A DNA stretch of 64,000 nt from Rhabdornis inornatus (Eukaryota > Chordata > Aves > Passeriformes > Rhabdornithidae): assembly GCA_013397075.1 (NCBI GenBank), contig VWZS01010871.1:339363-403362 (forward strand). Direction: 5' to 3'. This document shows, in pieces, positions 1 through 12,448 of the stretch (position 1 is its first letter; each line of letters begins with the position of its first letter). A program made the translations under genes and the position numbers. Below the pieces are notes generated by a model, which searched no databases, was not told the origin of the DNA, and saw only the letters and a program-made list of their open reading frames with translations.

Positions 1-1574
1 AGTTCATTTTTTAAAAAGGCAAGTATCTACCTGGACTACTTCTATTTCTAAAAATATTTGTGCTGGATGTTGAGGTGACTTAAGCTGACTAAAAGAGATT
101 TATGTCAGGAGAGGTGATTAACAACAAACAAATTATGCATCTTTGTGTTTTATAAGGTGTAATATTAGGCAAGATTTTTCCTCAACCTGAAGATGTCAGA
201 AACATCAATTAAAATTATTTTAGGGGTTTTGTAAGCATTAGTTTGGTGTGGCCTGGAAGATCTGCCTACATACTATGTTTGCAGACATGCAGACAGAACA
301 CACAGAACTTTTAAATGTAACAGGATGTTGTAATTTGGGACAACTTCTGAAGATTTAATGAATTCCATGTAATGATTGAAGCCATCAGTGTTAAACTAAA
401 AATTTATGTGTGAGATACTGATGCATGCTAACATTAGTTCTGCAAGTAAAAAAATCTGTTAGTTACTGTCACTACTAGCAGTGGCTATCTAGTCAGCCCT
501 GCTTATGACTAAGAGGTAAGAAAAACATCCTTGACAGCAAAAGTGGGAAGGGAAATTCTTCAGCTGTTGGGGATTTTTTGGCTGTGCAAGCACAGATACA
601 ATTTTAAAAGTATGATTGTTTGTTTTGCAAATGTGCATTTTTCTAAGCATTTAAAAAACTTGTTTAACAACAGGCAGCTCTTTTATTGATAATGACTATT
701 TTTATTATTATTCATGAAAGGGTGAAAAATAATGTTAACTCTGGAGTTTTTTGCTATAATAGATTTTGCTGGGTGGCCCTAATCTGGTCTGTTTTAGAGA
801 TCTACCACCCACAGTGTTGTACAAAATCCAGCATCTGTGGCTTTCTGGTCCATGAGACAACAGTTTTTATTGTGGGGATGGGAGTGTAAAGAACCTCATC
901 AATTCCGGGATCTGTGAGGAGACTTTCATTGCATGTGTTTTACAAGCATATCCCTCCCCCAATTTCACCCTTGCCACTGTCAATCACAGCCTCAACTTAG
1001 AGTTTACAAGCAACAGCTGCTGAAAGTTACTGATGAGAACAGTATGATTAGATTTTATCAAGAGTTTCAGCTAAAAAGAAAACTCAGAGACAGGAGCAGT
1101 AATCATGAAACACAGTGTTATGAATATAAGGGTACATAAGCATTGACACAAACCCACGGACTGAATTCCTGCTGAATTAGGTATATGTCAGGACCTTATG
1201 AGTTATACCACTGCAAAACCAGACAGTGAAAAGAAATAGTTCATAAAATCACTAAGACCATATAAATTCCATTTACCCATAGGCACTACACTGAGCTCAT
1301 GGTAGGCTCCTCTTACTGGCAGAGGAAAGAAACAGTGGGTTCAGGGCAAGGAGGAGCTGAGAACTCCTCTCTATCTTCACTGACAGTTAGGGAAGAATCA
1401 AGACTGCCAAGTTTGTACAAGCTGCCCATCAATAAAAGAATCTGAACCTATTTCAGGCTTTAACACTGACCCTGTGGTTCACTTCGCTTCTTTCTGCATA
1501 GCTTCAGCATGTTTCATTAATTTTCCCTTGCAATAATTTGGCTTTTTCTTACTGTTGCTATTCCTACGTTGCAG
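1..1574. other. Intron or upstream sequence, no feature supported
   Basis: AT-rich unique DNA with no recognisable coding, repeat or RNA feature. By position it should be intron of the ADAMTS-like gene. A weak open stretch at 960-1130 is discussed among the rejected items. Confidence 0.5.
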
Positions 1575-1641
1575 AACTAGAAGACAGCAGTGCTAGGGAA
1601 CTCACTCAGCGTTATGCAGAAGTGGTACAGCAGAGGAGTAG
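1575..1641 (+). CDS. Possible short exon of the ADAMTS-like gene, upstream of the Ig half-domain exon
   Basis: A long pyrimidine-rich tract ending in TTGCAG (1571-1574) makes a good acceptor. Read in phase 1, the sequence gives E-L-E-D-S-S-A-R-E-L-T-Q-R-Y-A-E-V-V-Q-Q-R-S. A donor AG|GTTTCA at 1642 leaves two bases that join the first base of the 1913 exon to give Arg, restoring frame exactly (2 + 63 + 2 nt). The segment has no Ig cysteine or tryptophan, so it would be a linker and not the missing B-C half of the Ig domain. The frame stays open to 1731, so another donor is possible. The donor is mediocre. I recall no specific human counterpart with certainty. It could be chance. Confidence 0.35.
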
Positions 1642-1912
1642 GTTTCACTGGGCAGATGTCCTAATTACTCAGGAGTCTTTCTTTAATACACATACCAGCA
1701 GTAGAGGAACTGAGAATGAGACTAAAATTTAATTTAAGTAATCACAACTTACAGTCTCAATGTAAGAATTTAAGTTTCTTCATAGATTTTTAAATATAAC
1801 CTAAAGGCCTGATCTATAAAAAATATTACCTAAGCCTGAAAATTCCCAGTAAACATGTTCGTGTTCACATGGACTAAGAGACTATTACATCTTTCTTTCT
1901 GCTTTATGGCAG

Positions 1913-2040
1913 GTTGCTCCTTCAGCCTGATGACTCCTTGCAGATTCTAGCACCCGTGGAAGCTGATGTGGGTTTCTATGCTTGCAATGCATCCAATGCC
2001 CTGGGATCTGACTCTGTGTCCATTGCTGTCACCCTAGCAG
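1913..2040 (+). CDS. ADAMTSL1: ADAMTS-like exon: C-terminal half of an Ig domain
   Basis: Acceptor TTTATGGCAG at 1903-1912, donor GTAATA at 2041; 128 nt, entering in phase 2 and leaving in phase 1. It encodes 42 full codons. They include D-S-L-Q-I-L, then D-V-G-F-Y-A-C, the classic E-to-F strand motif of I-set and C2 Ig folds with its disulfide cysteine, and then N-A-S-N-A-L-G-S, where N-A-S is an N-glycosylation sequon. The matching B-strand cysteine and C-strand tryptophan are not in this exon and must come from an exon further 5', possibly outside the window. The last codon is split and continues at 5465 as Gly. The extracellular Ig role is inferred from the motif and from the downstream exons. 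Confidence 0.88.
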
Positions 2041-4155
2041 GTAATAGCTTCACCTCTGTGATTGCAGGATGGTCCACGTTACTTGTGTGAATCTGGAGAG
2101 AAGTTGTTTGTGGGGAAACAGGTGGCTACTAAAGCTGTATAACATGAGTCAACAGAAGTACACTGGTGAAAACACAGGGTGTGAGTTCTGCAAAAACCTG
2201 AGGCATAGTCCAGCTTTCATAGATAGTTTGTGAAGCTTATGTGTCTCTGGAAGACATCACTGCTTTTTCTCATTTGCATCTGACATGCTCTTAAAACAGT
2301 CGTTATCCTGGTTATTTGCAGCCTATAGGGGCAGTGCAGTCCAAGCCTCCCAGCTTCTTTGCTTCATTTTAAGCCTAACACTGACCTCTTCAAATATAAC
2401 AGATGGATTGCAGGACTTACTCAGGCAAGCCAGAAAACTTCCAGAACTGAACAGCTATCTTTTACAGGATCAAACACTGTATCATGCTGAATCACAAGTG
2501 TGGCTGACACTGTTTCAGTTGTAGCAAATAGAGGTTCTCAAAAAATTAAACTTCGTGTTTCTATTCCTCTAGTAGCAGGTTCTAAAGCAGACTAAATATC
2601 CTATGCTGGTTTAGAATTCAATTCTAAAGAAAACTCATTCAATGGCAAAGGGGGTTAGAAGTATGAATCCAGCTTCTTCCAGGTTCCCTAGCAGACATGG
2701 TCAGCAGGCTCAGAACCACAGGACAAGCAGAAGGGTGGAGCAGCAAACAGGAATGAAGAGCTGTTGAGAAAGAGATAGGAACAGAACAGACAGTGACTGC
2801 TAATGACTGTGACAGGGCAGAGAGGTTTTACAGAAGGAGGATCCTATTTATCACCAAGGCAAATGTAGACATGCTAGGAACACTGGAAAATTTGTGGATT
2901 TTGCAGACTTACCCATTTCACTGCTTCAGCATGTGGAAACACTTGGCAGCTTCCAACACATAGGCAGCAAGCACCAGCTGCCATTGTATCCATGTATGAC
3001 TAGACGAAGGAATAGCTGTTTATAAGCTTTAATTTTTGAAAATACTTTTTACATCAAACACAGAGAAAATTTCAGTTAAGAGAAGCATAAAGAATATGTA
3101 AGAAGGCAGCAGTGGATAACAGTGAAGCTTAGACCATTAATCAACTAGAAAGAGGCTTTGTCTTGTCCTTTAGCAGAATAGGTGAATCTTCAGAGCAAAA
3201 AAAAGAAAGATCTGCATCAGAGCTAAAAAACTGAAGAGATTCATCATTTTTACACTACTATTCTATCAGAAATGCCTTTGCTGGACTCCAGGCAGCAGGG
3301 TAGTAGTGCTGCTGTTACAGAAGTGTCATATTTTAGAAGAAGCAACTCCACAATAAACCTCTTATGTTGCACCAGCACAAAGCTGAACATGAGATTAAAA
3401 AATCATCTGTCAAAACTGTTATTCTGTCCACATTGTTCAGTGAGTGTAAAAGCCATAGTTTTTGTACAACATGTTGTGGAAGCAATTTTGTATGTCACTA
3501 TAAAAAATAAAGTGTTAGATATGCATGTGGCACAAAAAGACTTTTAGCTTTTTGATTATAATTAATTATCAAAGCTATAATTTAAACAGTTAGGTGAATT
3601 AACATTCATGCTTCCCAGACTCAAGTAGAACTCCTCTTAAGACCTGGTATACTTTTGCATCTCACATCCAAGGCAAAGAGCTGAAAAGCCTATAAAATGA
3701 GGCCATAAATATCAAAGTGAAATACTGAGCAGTTTTTGGAACAAAGTAACAGTCTTTTTGGCATAATGGAAGTATTTTCCCCAAAAAACCTGGAAAGCTG
3801 AGATCATCTTTAGAGGAACCAAGAGTGGGGCTGAAAGCTTATTTCATTGAAGAATTTTTTGATTCATTTAACACAAGCATGGAAAAAAAGACAGAGAAAT
3901 ATGCTCCTTTTTGTCTTCTCAATGGTTTCCTACTAATTTATGGGTTGAACAGCTAAAAGATTTCTAATCTTGTGGTAGGGTTATGTAAACCAATCAGGAA
4001 AATAAAAGGCTGATGGATAGCTGAAGAATTTTTCTTTTCTTTATACTTTGCCAAAAAGTATAAAAACTTTTGGAGGTATTTCAACAATAAAATGTAGTAT
4101 TTTACTTAGCTATTCTTGGGCATTGAAGTCACCAAAATTAAAAAAAATGTAAAGT

Positions 4156-4186
<31 letters not shown>

Positions 4187-5464
4187 AAAAAAAAAAATGA
4201 TATGAGAGGAGTTTCAGGTGAATGGTATCTTTTAAAAGACCTGAAAATACAGTTATATGGAGAGACTTATATTTAAGACTGAATTAAATTTTCAGAACTC
4301 TCCATGAGCTTTTCTCACATCCATCTTTTCTTCAGCACCAAATTGATATACAAATAAAGATAGCGATAGACATTAGCCTAAAACTGCAGCTTTTGGAGGT
4401 AAACAATGATATCTGGTTTTGTATCTGACCATTTATTTAAAGTGGGGGGGAACGGTGTTTACAGATTTTTGGAAAATTATGTGTTTGAAAATGCAACACT
4501 GAGTAAAAAGTGCCCAAGTCCCATGCCATTTAAAACAACTGTGTTATGTTCTGCTACTCCTGCAACATCCTGACTGCAGAGCACTTTCTCTGAGACAGGG
4601 GAGCACCTTAATTCAGCTCCTGTCAGCTCTGCTGCATTAGTCCTCTCCCTCAAAGCTAAGCTTGGGTACCTCTGACCTGTTTTGTAAGCATTCCTTTACA
4701 GTAGCCTTATGAAAGGATTTGTAGAAGGCTTCTTGAGCTATTGATGGTGGATAACTTTGTAAGTAATCTCACAAAGACACAACAGCAGTGAAACACCCTG
4801 ACTTGCTGTCACCAACATTGAAAGCACACTTTACTGTGGGCAAAGAAGTAGGTCTATTAGAGATAAACCCCTTCCCATCAGATAACCCATTTTGTTTTAT
4901 CTAAAACGTGTAGTAACAGTGTATTGCATTAATGCAGTTTATATCCCTCATCTTCTTGTGCTGGCCATTATGAAAAAACTTTCTGGTTTGATCTGGTCTT
5001 CCCGTACCCAGTGTTTCCCCTGTAGGTTAAGGAAACCATGATCAGTGTGTAGACACAGCTTGCATGTTGCTCTAGACTTTCTCCACTGTGCCTGTAGCAA
5101 TCACTCAGGCTCCTGTGTTTGGTCTTTACCAAAGGGTGGTAGCGCAGTTGCCGCACCAGTCAAACATCTTGCTGCAGCTCCACTTATGCTGGTGTTTATT
5201 GACTCAGCTGGTTCTCCTGTGTATCCATATGGCTTTAATGCTATTCCTTCTCTGCTTCAAGTGTGCTTTTTCTTTTTTCAAGGCAGCTTTACCCATGGAA
5301 TTTGGTGACACTGAAATATTATAAAAAGCAGGTGGCCTCACACATCATTTTCCCTTATCTGCCTGTCTGTTGTGTGTGCTTTCACAAGGAGTGTTCCAGC
5401 CCATCTATCCCATTGTGAGTCCAATGTGCTTGGCATGATAAACTGTGGTGCTTCTTTTATGCAG
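2041..5464. other. Intron, mostly unique sequence
   Basis: 3.4 kb intron between two Ig exons. It holds a short A-rich low-complexity run with AAAAC units at about 4158-4197 and otherwise no repeat, ORF or RNA that I can support. Confidence 0.7.
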
Positions 5465-5593
5465 GAAAGCCACTGATAAAGGCATCAAGAGCTACCGTGA
5501 TCAACACTGAATCACCTGCTGTCACTGTTGATATTGGAAGCATGCTGAAAACAATCCAGAAAGCAAATGTTAGCATTAACTGCCAGGTAGCAG
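5465..5593 (+). CDS. ADAMTSL1: ADAMTS-like exon: linker and N-terminal part of second Ig domain
   Basis: Acceptor TTTTATGCAG, donor GTAAAA at 5594; 129 nt, phase 1 in and phase 1 out. It begins by completing Gly and reads K-P-L-I-K, then an inter-domain linker. The A and B strands of the Ig fold follow: V-T-V-D-I-G-S, then N-V-S-I-N-C-Q-V-A-G. The cysteine is the B-strand half of the domain's disulfide; its partner is in the exon at 10331. N-V-S is a potential N-glycosylation site. Splitting an Ig domain over two exons, with both outer boundaries in phase 1, is common in extracellular Ig proteins. Confidence 0.92.
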
Positions 5594-8500
5594 GTAAAAA
5601 AATATTCTCTCCTATGTGGGTGCCTTTGGCTACAAATTTCTGTGGGACTCTTTGCTAAATTGGTGTCTCCAGTTGCAGCTGAGCGAGATTGCAAGGTTTT
5701 CCTAGGTCTCCAGCAAACTTCATAGCTTCCATTAATTCTTATCATAGAATTTGTCCTCTTTTTATCCATATCAAACAAGGGAAGCGTAGTGGCTTAAGAA
5801 AATTTGGCTCAAAAAAAAAGTTTGGGTCAATGAGACAGGCCTCATCATAAGAGATACACCATATGGCATGGATAAAACAAAACAGATTGTTGGCGATGTT
5901 TGGTGACAAGCATGGACTGATTAATTTCATTACTGGTGGGGTTTTTAAAAATCACTCCAGCTAGTTTCATCTTTTCCTTACAAACTTATTTTACATTAAA
6001 GGCATGTTAGCACTTTTTTTCTGTTTTTTCCTTCTGTTTTTTCATCTTGGAAGTGCAGGAGTTCAGAGGAATTCTACTGAAACAGGATTTTCCCTAAAAC
6101 TTGTCCAGTTGGAGACTGAATATCCCTCAGTCTTACAGTGACAGTTTGCCTCTTCTGAATGGTAACCAAAATAGGCTGACCTTCTCTGTGTGTGGCAATC
6201 CTGTGGCTCTTGGTGGGAATGATGTTGGTATCATCAACAGGGAGGAGGAGGAGGTGGGAAATCTCTAAAGACCTGGGCCATACCGTGGATTCATTACACT
6301 TTTATGGATATTATGGCACTCTCTTGTAACCAGACTGGTGTCCAGTGACTTTCAAAGAAGAAGATTAAAGTGATACTTGTTTTTTTTTCTCAGGCCTCAC
6401 CATGCTCACCTGCATGACACTGTGTGAAAGAGACTAAATATTACATTAACACAAATTATTTTGGATTTCTCTCTCTGGGTTCTCTTAGCTGCCCAGACAA
6501 ACAACCCACAGATTCAGACAGTTATTGCTGATCTAAGAAGGGTAGCCATTTCTCTTCAGTATAAAAGCACAATATAAACAACAGGATGGGACTAAACAAA
6601 GGTTCCACAGTACCTATAATATCAGAAAACTACAGGAGGGAAGCACAAAATGGTCAGAGGCACAGATTCAAAATCTTTTCTGAGAGGAAAATAATCTCTA
6701 GCAATTTTGTGAAACTCACCCACTATGCCAACATCCAAAACGGAAAATTTTAGCAGTGTCTTCTCATCTAGGACAAGGCTTTTTGCTATCTAGTATCTGT
6801 ATATTGGAATCTTCTGTAACACAGAAGAAATATTCTTAAATCCTAATTTTTTCCATGGGTGAAAAAAAAAATCTTCCGCTACTGTCTCCAGAGCAAATGT
6901 TAACTATGTTGATACCAGAAATTAATGCTCTTGAAATTATCATAAAATCATAAACCATAAGCTGGATTGTTACAAAGGGAATAAGAGAGTGAGTATGTAT
7001 GAGGGCAGATATTTTTTATGGGCCCTAGAATCCTNAGGGTGGGGTCAGGTTTTTTATTATTTCAGAGGGGATCTCTTCAAGCCTGTGACTAGTACTTGCC
7101 AGTGGGTTTAAGGGTTATCTTGGCGTGACAGTGGGCAGAAAAATCAACCTAGAGGGTTTTGCATGTTCTGGGTGCATTATAGTATCCAAGCTGTGCAAAT
7201 ATACAGCTGACTAGGAGAAGAACCAGATCCAACAGATAGACTAATGTCAGGATCATACTCTTTCAAGCAGAGACAGAGAAGTTAATGCTGCAATTGCTTG
7301 CAAAGTACTGTGCCACAACATCTGGCTCTCCTAGGACTGACACTTGCTCAAAATCAGTCTGAGAAGTAATAAATTATCCCAATGAACACAACTGATCTCA
7401 TCAGTACAAATTTCTTTCAATGTTCAGTGATATACTCAAGAGCAAGTGTATATCTTCTTGAAAGTACATTTTCTTGTAATTCCCCTTTGGTCTTCCCATC
7501 TCTACCATAAGCCTGTTTTAAATTTTCCTATATTTGGGAATTATTGCTGTATCAAAATTTGAAGCAGAAATGCAAAATAAGAATCCTAATTTCATAAAAA
7601 TAGTGCTAATAATTCAACAGCAATAAAGAAAGCTACCTGGAGAAATGATCCAAGAAGAACAATTTATATCAGCTGTCCCACCTACATTTAGAAAATGAAC
7701 CATCTCATAAAACCTGTAACATACTATGAGAATAAATGCAACTTTCCTCCCAATGTAAACACAACCATTTTGTTTTAGCATCAACTTTATGATCACCAAG
7801 CCTTTTACATGTTTTTGATCATCCTTAGAACAATCAATTCTAAGGATAAGAGTAACATGCACTATTTCTGCAGTCAGAAAATGTGTTTTATCCTAGTGAC
7901 TTCTTCAGAGTCAATGAACTTTACAGTTCTGTACAGTTTGCCAAAGTTCCCCAGAAAATGTTAACAATGAAATGGCTACTAAATTATAGCAAACTAGCAT
8001 GCAACAGTTAATGCAATAACATCTGTCAATAAAAAATTGATTAGAACCTGAGAACAAAGTTAACACAGTTAGAAAGCCAACTAGCATACCCAGAAATTAT
8101 GTAGAGACTTCTCTAGATGAAAACAGTTCTTCACATAGTCTCGTAAAGCTATAGCTTTTTCCTTCTAGTACTTTCTCTCTAATCATGTCAGGATGTCCTG
8201 AACCAGCACAACTAAGGAGAGCTGTTCTGGGTCAGAGTTCAGTGACAGCTAATCCCATTAATATAAGCTGTGTTTCTATCACTGTGCTGTACAGTCATGT
8301 GTGCATTGGCTCTGGATAACTCAGCACATGTAAGGACGCCTCTTTACTTAGAGTCAGCAAGACAACAGAACAGATACTCACAGGAGAAATATTAAGGATC
8401 GGTTACGATATTTTCCAGGGCTGCATTTTCTGTCAAGGGGCCAGAAATATACACTTGCTGCTGACACATGTTGACAAACCTGGAGAAGTTTTCTTAAAAA

Positions 8501-10330
8501 TAAGAGATAATGGAAGAGTATGCAACCAAAGCCTAGGGAGTAATTTTATATTGCTTTTCAACTTCCTAAGACAGGCATAAGCACTGTAAAAGTCTGTCTT
8601 CTGAGCTGAAATCTACAGATAACAACATTATTTCGCTTGACATAACTTTGCTGCTTTGTCTATAGAGATGAAGGAATATATTTTTTAACTATTGTTAGGT
8701 GCTTGTAGTCAAATCCAGACTTCTCCAAAACTAATCCTAGGGCAACTCCCACCCAAAAGTCACTCAGGAGTCTTGCAGATGCCTGTGACTTCCAGCTGGA
8801 GGATTTGCTCCAAGCTTCAGAAAGCCAGCAGCATTTTTGGTGTGGGTAACTTGGCTCTTGTGCACCATTTCACTTTAAAATAGGATGAGAGAGCAATTTG
8901 GACCATATCAGTATCAATAGGGAGCTTTCAGCTGATTTCAGCACTCAGTTTGTGTAGATACTCATTTGCATACCAGAAGCTTCAAACAATATGGCCCAGA
9001 CCGTTACTGAAAATACAGTTTGACATGTAAGAAGGAACCAGTTTTAGAAAGCTAGTTTGTAGGGCATTCTTCAAAATGTCATGTACAATTAATGACCGTC
9101 AAGTCAGAACAGGTTTGGAAGGGTGGCTTAAAATATATACTTTCCTGTCCTTTATCTCTTTGTATCTTTGTTGTTCCAGTTTGCAGTTTTCTCAGTTCTC
9201 CTAAACAGTCCTTTCTTCTGTATTTAACTTACATGCTGAAGGTTTTATTTTCTTGTTCTTGCCTTGATTTATGGCCCACGTTTATTCATCAGCTATACTA
9301 GGTTGTGAAATACAATTCACTATTTCAAGAATATTTTGGCATTGGAAACTAGTCACCACTGTTAGAAACTTATATTGCAATGATTCCTTTCTCCCAGAGC
9401 CACTGGTTTAGGAAAATTATCTCAATTGGCTTACACAATTCTGCTTGCTGATATCCGAGGTAGGCTTTTTGTGCTGGATACAATGCACATTGATGGAGGG
9501 GAAAGCTGAAGAAGAATAGACTTGGGTAATTACTCACTACCTAAAGTCTTGCCTGCCCAGCAAAGTGAGTTCTGTTTCCAGCTGCCACCTCTCAGACTTT
9601 GAGTCTCTGTGATATTTCTGCAAGCGAAGCACTCAGCCCTCTCTCCTCTGGCTTCCAGCATTACCCAACAAAGCCGACTGAAATGCTCTTGCTACCCCTT
9701 GTGGCAGTGATGCGACATGATGTGTTTGCTCATCCCTGTGCAGGCTGCCTCCTGTTCACATCTTGAGGCTGCGTGTGTCACTGAAAGTGGGAGCTCCAAA
9801 GAAAATGAAACTTCTGCTCATTGGTGTACACTGCTCATCTTGTCCAAAGCAAACTATAGGAACAGCTGTACCTGCAAATCTCCTGTTAGTGTGGAAATAT
9901 TGAAGACAGGAAGGACACGCTTGTAGAATACAATCAGAAAAACGTTTTTGTAGCATTGGTGCACATTTTGTAGGCAGAGTGCATCTTTCTTAGACTCAAC
10001 AGCAATACCTCGATATTAAGGGGATCTCACTTTTAACCCCTGTTTCTTCTGCTGCTAGTGAAGTGCGGAGGAATCTGACTTTCTAGACTAGGGCTATCTA
10101 AGAAGCTGCCTCCAGGAAGCATATTAATTGTGTCTGTCTCTGTATTTATTTAGTTGTTTTATTTGAGTCGCTGCTCTAAAAGACTGTGGCCATATAAAAT
10201 CTTCTTTGTCCCTTCCCCTTTTTCTTTAGCCTTCAGTCAGTGTTTCTCATCTCTTCTTCCACTATTTCCCTCAGTTTTTTGCCTTGTAATTCTTACTTGT
10301 GTTAGTTACACTTCGTCAATATTTTTCCAG
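5594..10330. other. Intron with one copy of a 545-bp duplicated segment
   Basis: 4.7 kb intron. A single N at 7035 is followed at 7036-7580 by sequence found again at 16600-17144. The rest is AT-rich unique DNA without a supported feature. Confidence 0.7.
7036..7580. repeat. 545-bp direct repeat, copy 1 (adjacent to an N)
   Basis: Matches 16600-17144 with no difference that I can see by eye, in the same orientation. It starts immediately after the N at 7035. To the right the two copies diverge abruptly (GAATCC versus TTTGCA). It shows no LTR ends, poly-A tail or target duplication. A misplaced or duplicated contig end is the simplest explanation; a recent real duplication is possible. Confidence 0.9.
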
Positions 10331-10510
10331 GTGTTCCTGAAGCAAAAGTTACTTGGTTTAAGAACAAGGTCAAGCTGTCCTCTACTCACCATCTGCATGA
10401 TGGGTTGCTGTTAATAGCAAATGTTTCTCTATCAGATCAGGGGTTATACTCCTGCAAGGCAGCCAATCTTCATGGGGAAGTAACTGAAAGCTCCCAGCTG
10501 TTGGTTCTTG
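10331..10510 (+). CDS. ADAMTSL1: ADAMTS-like exon: C-terminal part of second Ig domain
   Basis: Acceptor ATTTTTCCAG, donor GTAAGT (consensus) at 10511; 180 nt, phase 1 in and out. It encodes V-P-E-A-K-V-T-W-F-K-N-K, carrying the invariant C-strand tryptophan. Then come H-H-L-H-D-G-L-L-L-I and the D-Q-G-L-Y-S-C-K-A motif with the F-strand cysteine. The end is N-L-H-G-E and a G strand, Q-L-L-V-L. N-V-S in A-N-V-S-L-S-D is a sequon. With the 5465 exon it makes a complete I-set or C2-type Ig domain with cysteine, tryptophan and cysteine all present. Confidence 0.95.
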
Positions 10511-12313
10511 GTAAGTCCAGGTTATTTTGGTATTTTGGACTTGCAACAATAGTAATGTTGCTAGTGGCACATCCAGATGGCAGAACTAATCAGATGTTGT
10601 GGTAAGAGGAAGACAGCCCTGTTCAAAGAAAACCATCAGTCTCCATTTGTACTCTGGGCAGCATCAGCTGAAGCAAGGTGGTGGTAAAAGGAAAGTGTCT
10701 GAGGACGGGGATTGCACCTCCCAGTCCCAAGATACTCAGTATAACTCTTTCAGACTTGCTAGCTAAGAAAAGCATTTATTAACCATATCTTAAAATTACT
10801 ATCTTAAAATGAGAGTGATGCCACTTTTTCCCTCAGAAGTGCTCTGTCTCTTCTGAGCAGCCTTTCCATTAAAGGCTGCATGATATTGACCCACTTCAGA
10901 GCAAGTGCATAAAACCAGTGCACTTCTAAAAAGTACATCCTAAGTTCAGTGAATGGTGAATTTTACTTTCTTCTGCGTTTTTAAACACCAGACAGAAAGC
11001 CCATCTGGGTGATTTGAAAGAGAGTGGTAGCTGTGAAATATGAGTGGAAGTGCTACCTGGTGGGAACTGGAAGTGTGGGAAAGGTGTTTCCTCTCTTAGT
11101 AACTCGTTTATCATTTCTGCATGACTGGCAGATGAATGATCCAGACAGACTTTTAAAGTACTTTAGTAGTGCATTTGGTGCTGAAGTCTCAAATTTTGCA
11201 ACCTATTCCCCACAACTGGGGCAACACCATTAGAGCATCCACTACTGCTCTCATCTCTCATAACTAGTGAGCTTCTTAAAGGATGTGTAATAGTGAGATT
11301 TCTCAGTTTCACAGACAATACTAAAAAGAAGGTTCACACTTTTCTCCACTAATCCAGACCGAGTCTAGAATCTCAGACTAAAAAAATAATCTGGAAAAAA
11401 ATCGGCTGAGTTTAAACCTTTAAATAAAGACTCACAGATGATCTCTAAATCCTTTTCTGATCATTATAAATGGCTTAGCTTTTAAAGATGGTACGTTACT
11501 GAGAGTTATGCAAGCTGCTTATGTTTGTAATCAAATTACATTTTTAGCTTCTTGATGGAACAGAATAGTTCAGGCATCTTTGACCTATACTCCTGGTCCT
11601 GAATGCTATCAGCAGTAGAAAACTTGCATAATGTGCACCATGATCTAATTTAAAGGGGATGAAGCCACTATTAATTTCAATCAAATATCACACCATTTTC
11701 ATGACAAACAGAATTGGGAATGCTAGGCATTACCTTAATTTTAAAATAGCATTCTGGCTAGTAAGCAACTAAATCCTGCAGTTCTCAGCATGGACTGATC
11801 TTCTTGAGCTCTGAACTCTTAGTCCTTTGGAGTTCTGCCTAAGTATACCACGGCGTCTGGCAGAATTATAACAATATTTAATTAGGGCTTGATTCAGGCT
11901 GTAGCAGACACATTTTTGCACTAATTGTCATGAACGTTTGATTTTACTTCTATGCTTGTATACATTTGCTTTTTCTTCCAAGCCGTTGTATCTCCTGCTA
12001 CCATATAACTCTGTCACATATAACATTCAACCAGAATGCTGTAGTAGCCTTCAAAGATAACTTCTTTTAGTTTGTGGTCATTTTGATCCAGTTGTTATTT
12101 TAATAATTTCTCCAGCACCTTACCTAACATGAAGCAAAATTTCAGTAGTTACCCAAAGTTGCTTAATCTGCCCCTCTGAAATGGCAATGTTGCAGCACAG
12201 TGAAAATTCCAGCAGTATCTGGGAGGGAGATAAGAGCAGGGGAGGGGTCTGTATCCTGAGATGTTTTCTGCTGTAGTGTTGCTCATCACTTCATTCTCCC
12301 AATCTGTAACCAG
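10511..12313. other. Intron, unique sequence
   Basis: 1.8 kb of AT-rich unique DNA between exons. I see no repeat, RNA or second coding feature. Confidence 0.7.
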
Positions 12314-12448
12314 AGCCTCCACGACCTCTTCCTTACCTAGAAGACTTGACAGCAGTGCTTAGCAGTGCTGGGCCCAGCACCCATTCAGTGCTGACTTCTC
12401 CTTCAGGAACAAAACTGACTGTCAGTCCAGGGAGCTCTGCTCTCATAG
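12314..12448 (+). CDS. ADAMTSL1: ADAMTS-like exon: linker and start of third Ig domain
   Basis: Acceptor CTGTAACCAG, donor GTAAGT at 12449; 135 nt, phase 1 in and out. It opens with E-P-P-R-P-L-P, a proline-rich linker, then L-E-D-L-T-A-V-L-S-S-A-G-P. It finishes with the A and A' strands of the next Ig domain: G-T-K-L-T-V, then P-G-S-S-A-L-I-G. The B-strand cysteine is the second residue of the next exon. The wording fits the linker of ADAMTSL1 better than anything else I know. Confidence 0.92.

Noticed and set aside
933..1139. Open stretch after an acceptor-like CAATCACAG, with a GTACAT donor-like end (about 988-1132), as another upstream exon
   Set aside because: It would start in phase 0, unlike the neighbouring exons. 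It has no domain or recognisable homology and the composition is ordinary AT-rich DNA. Only transcript data could rescue it.
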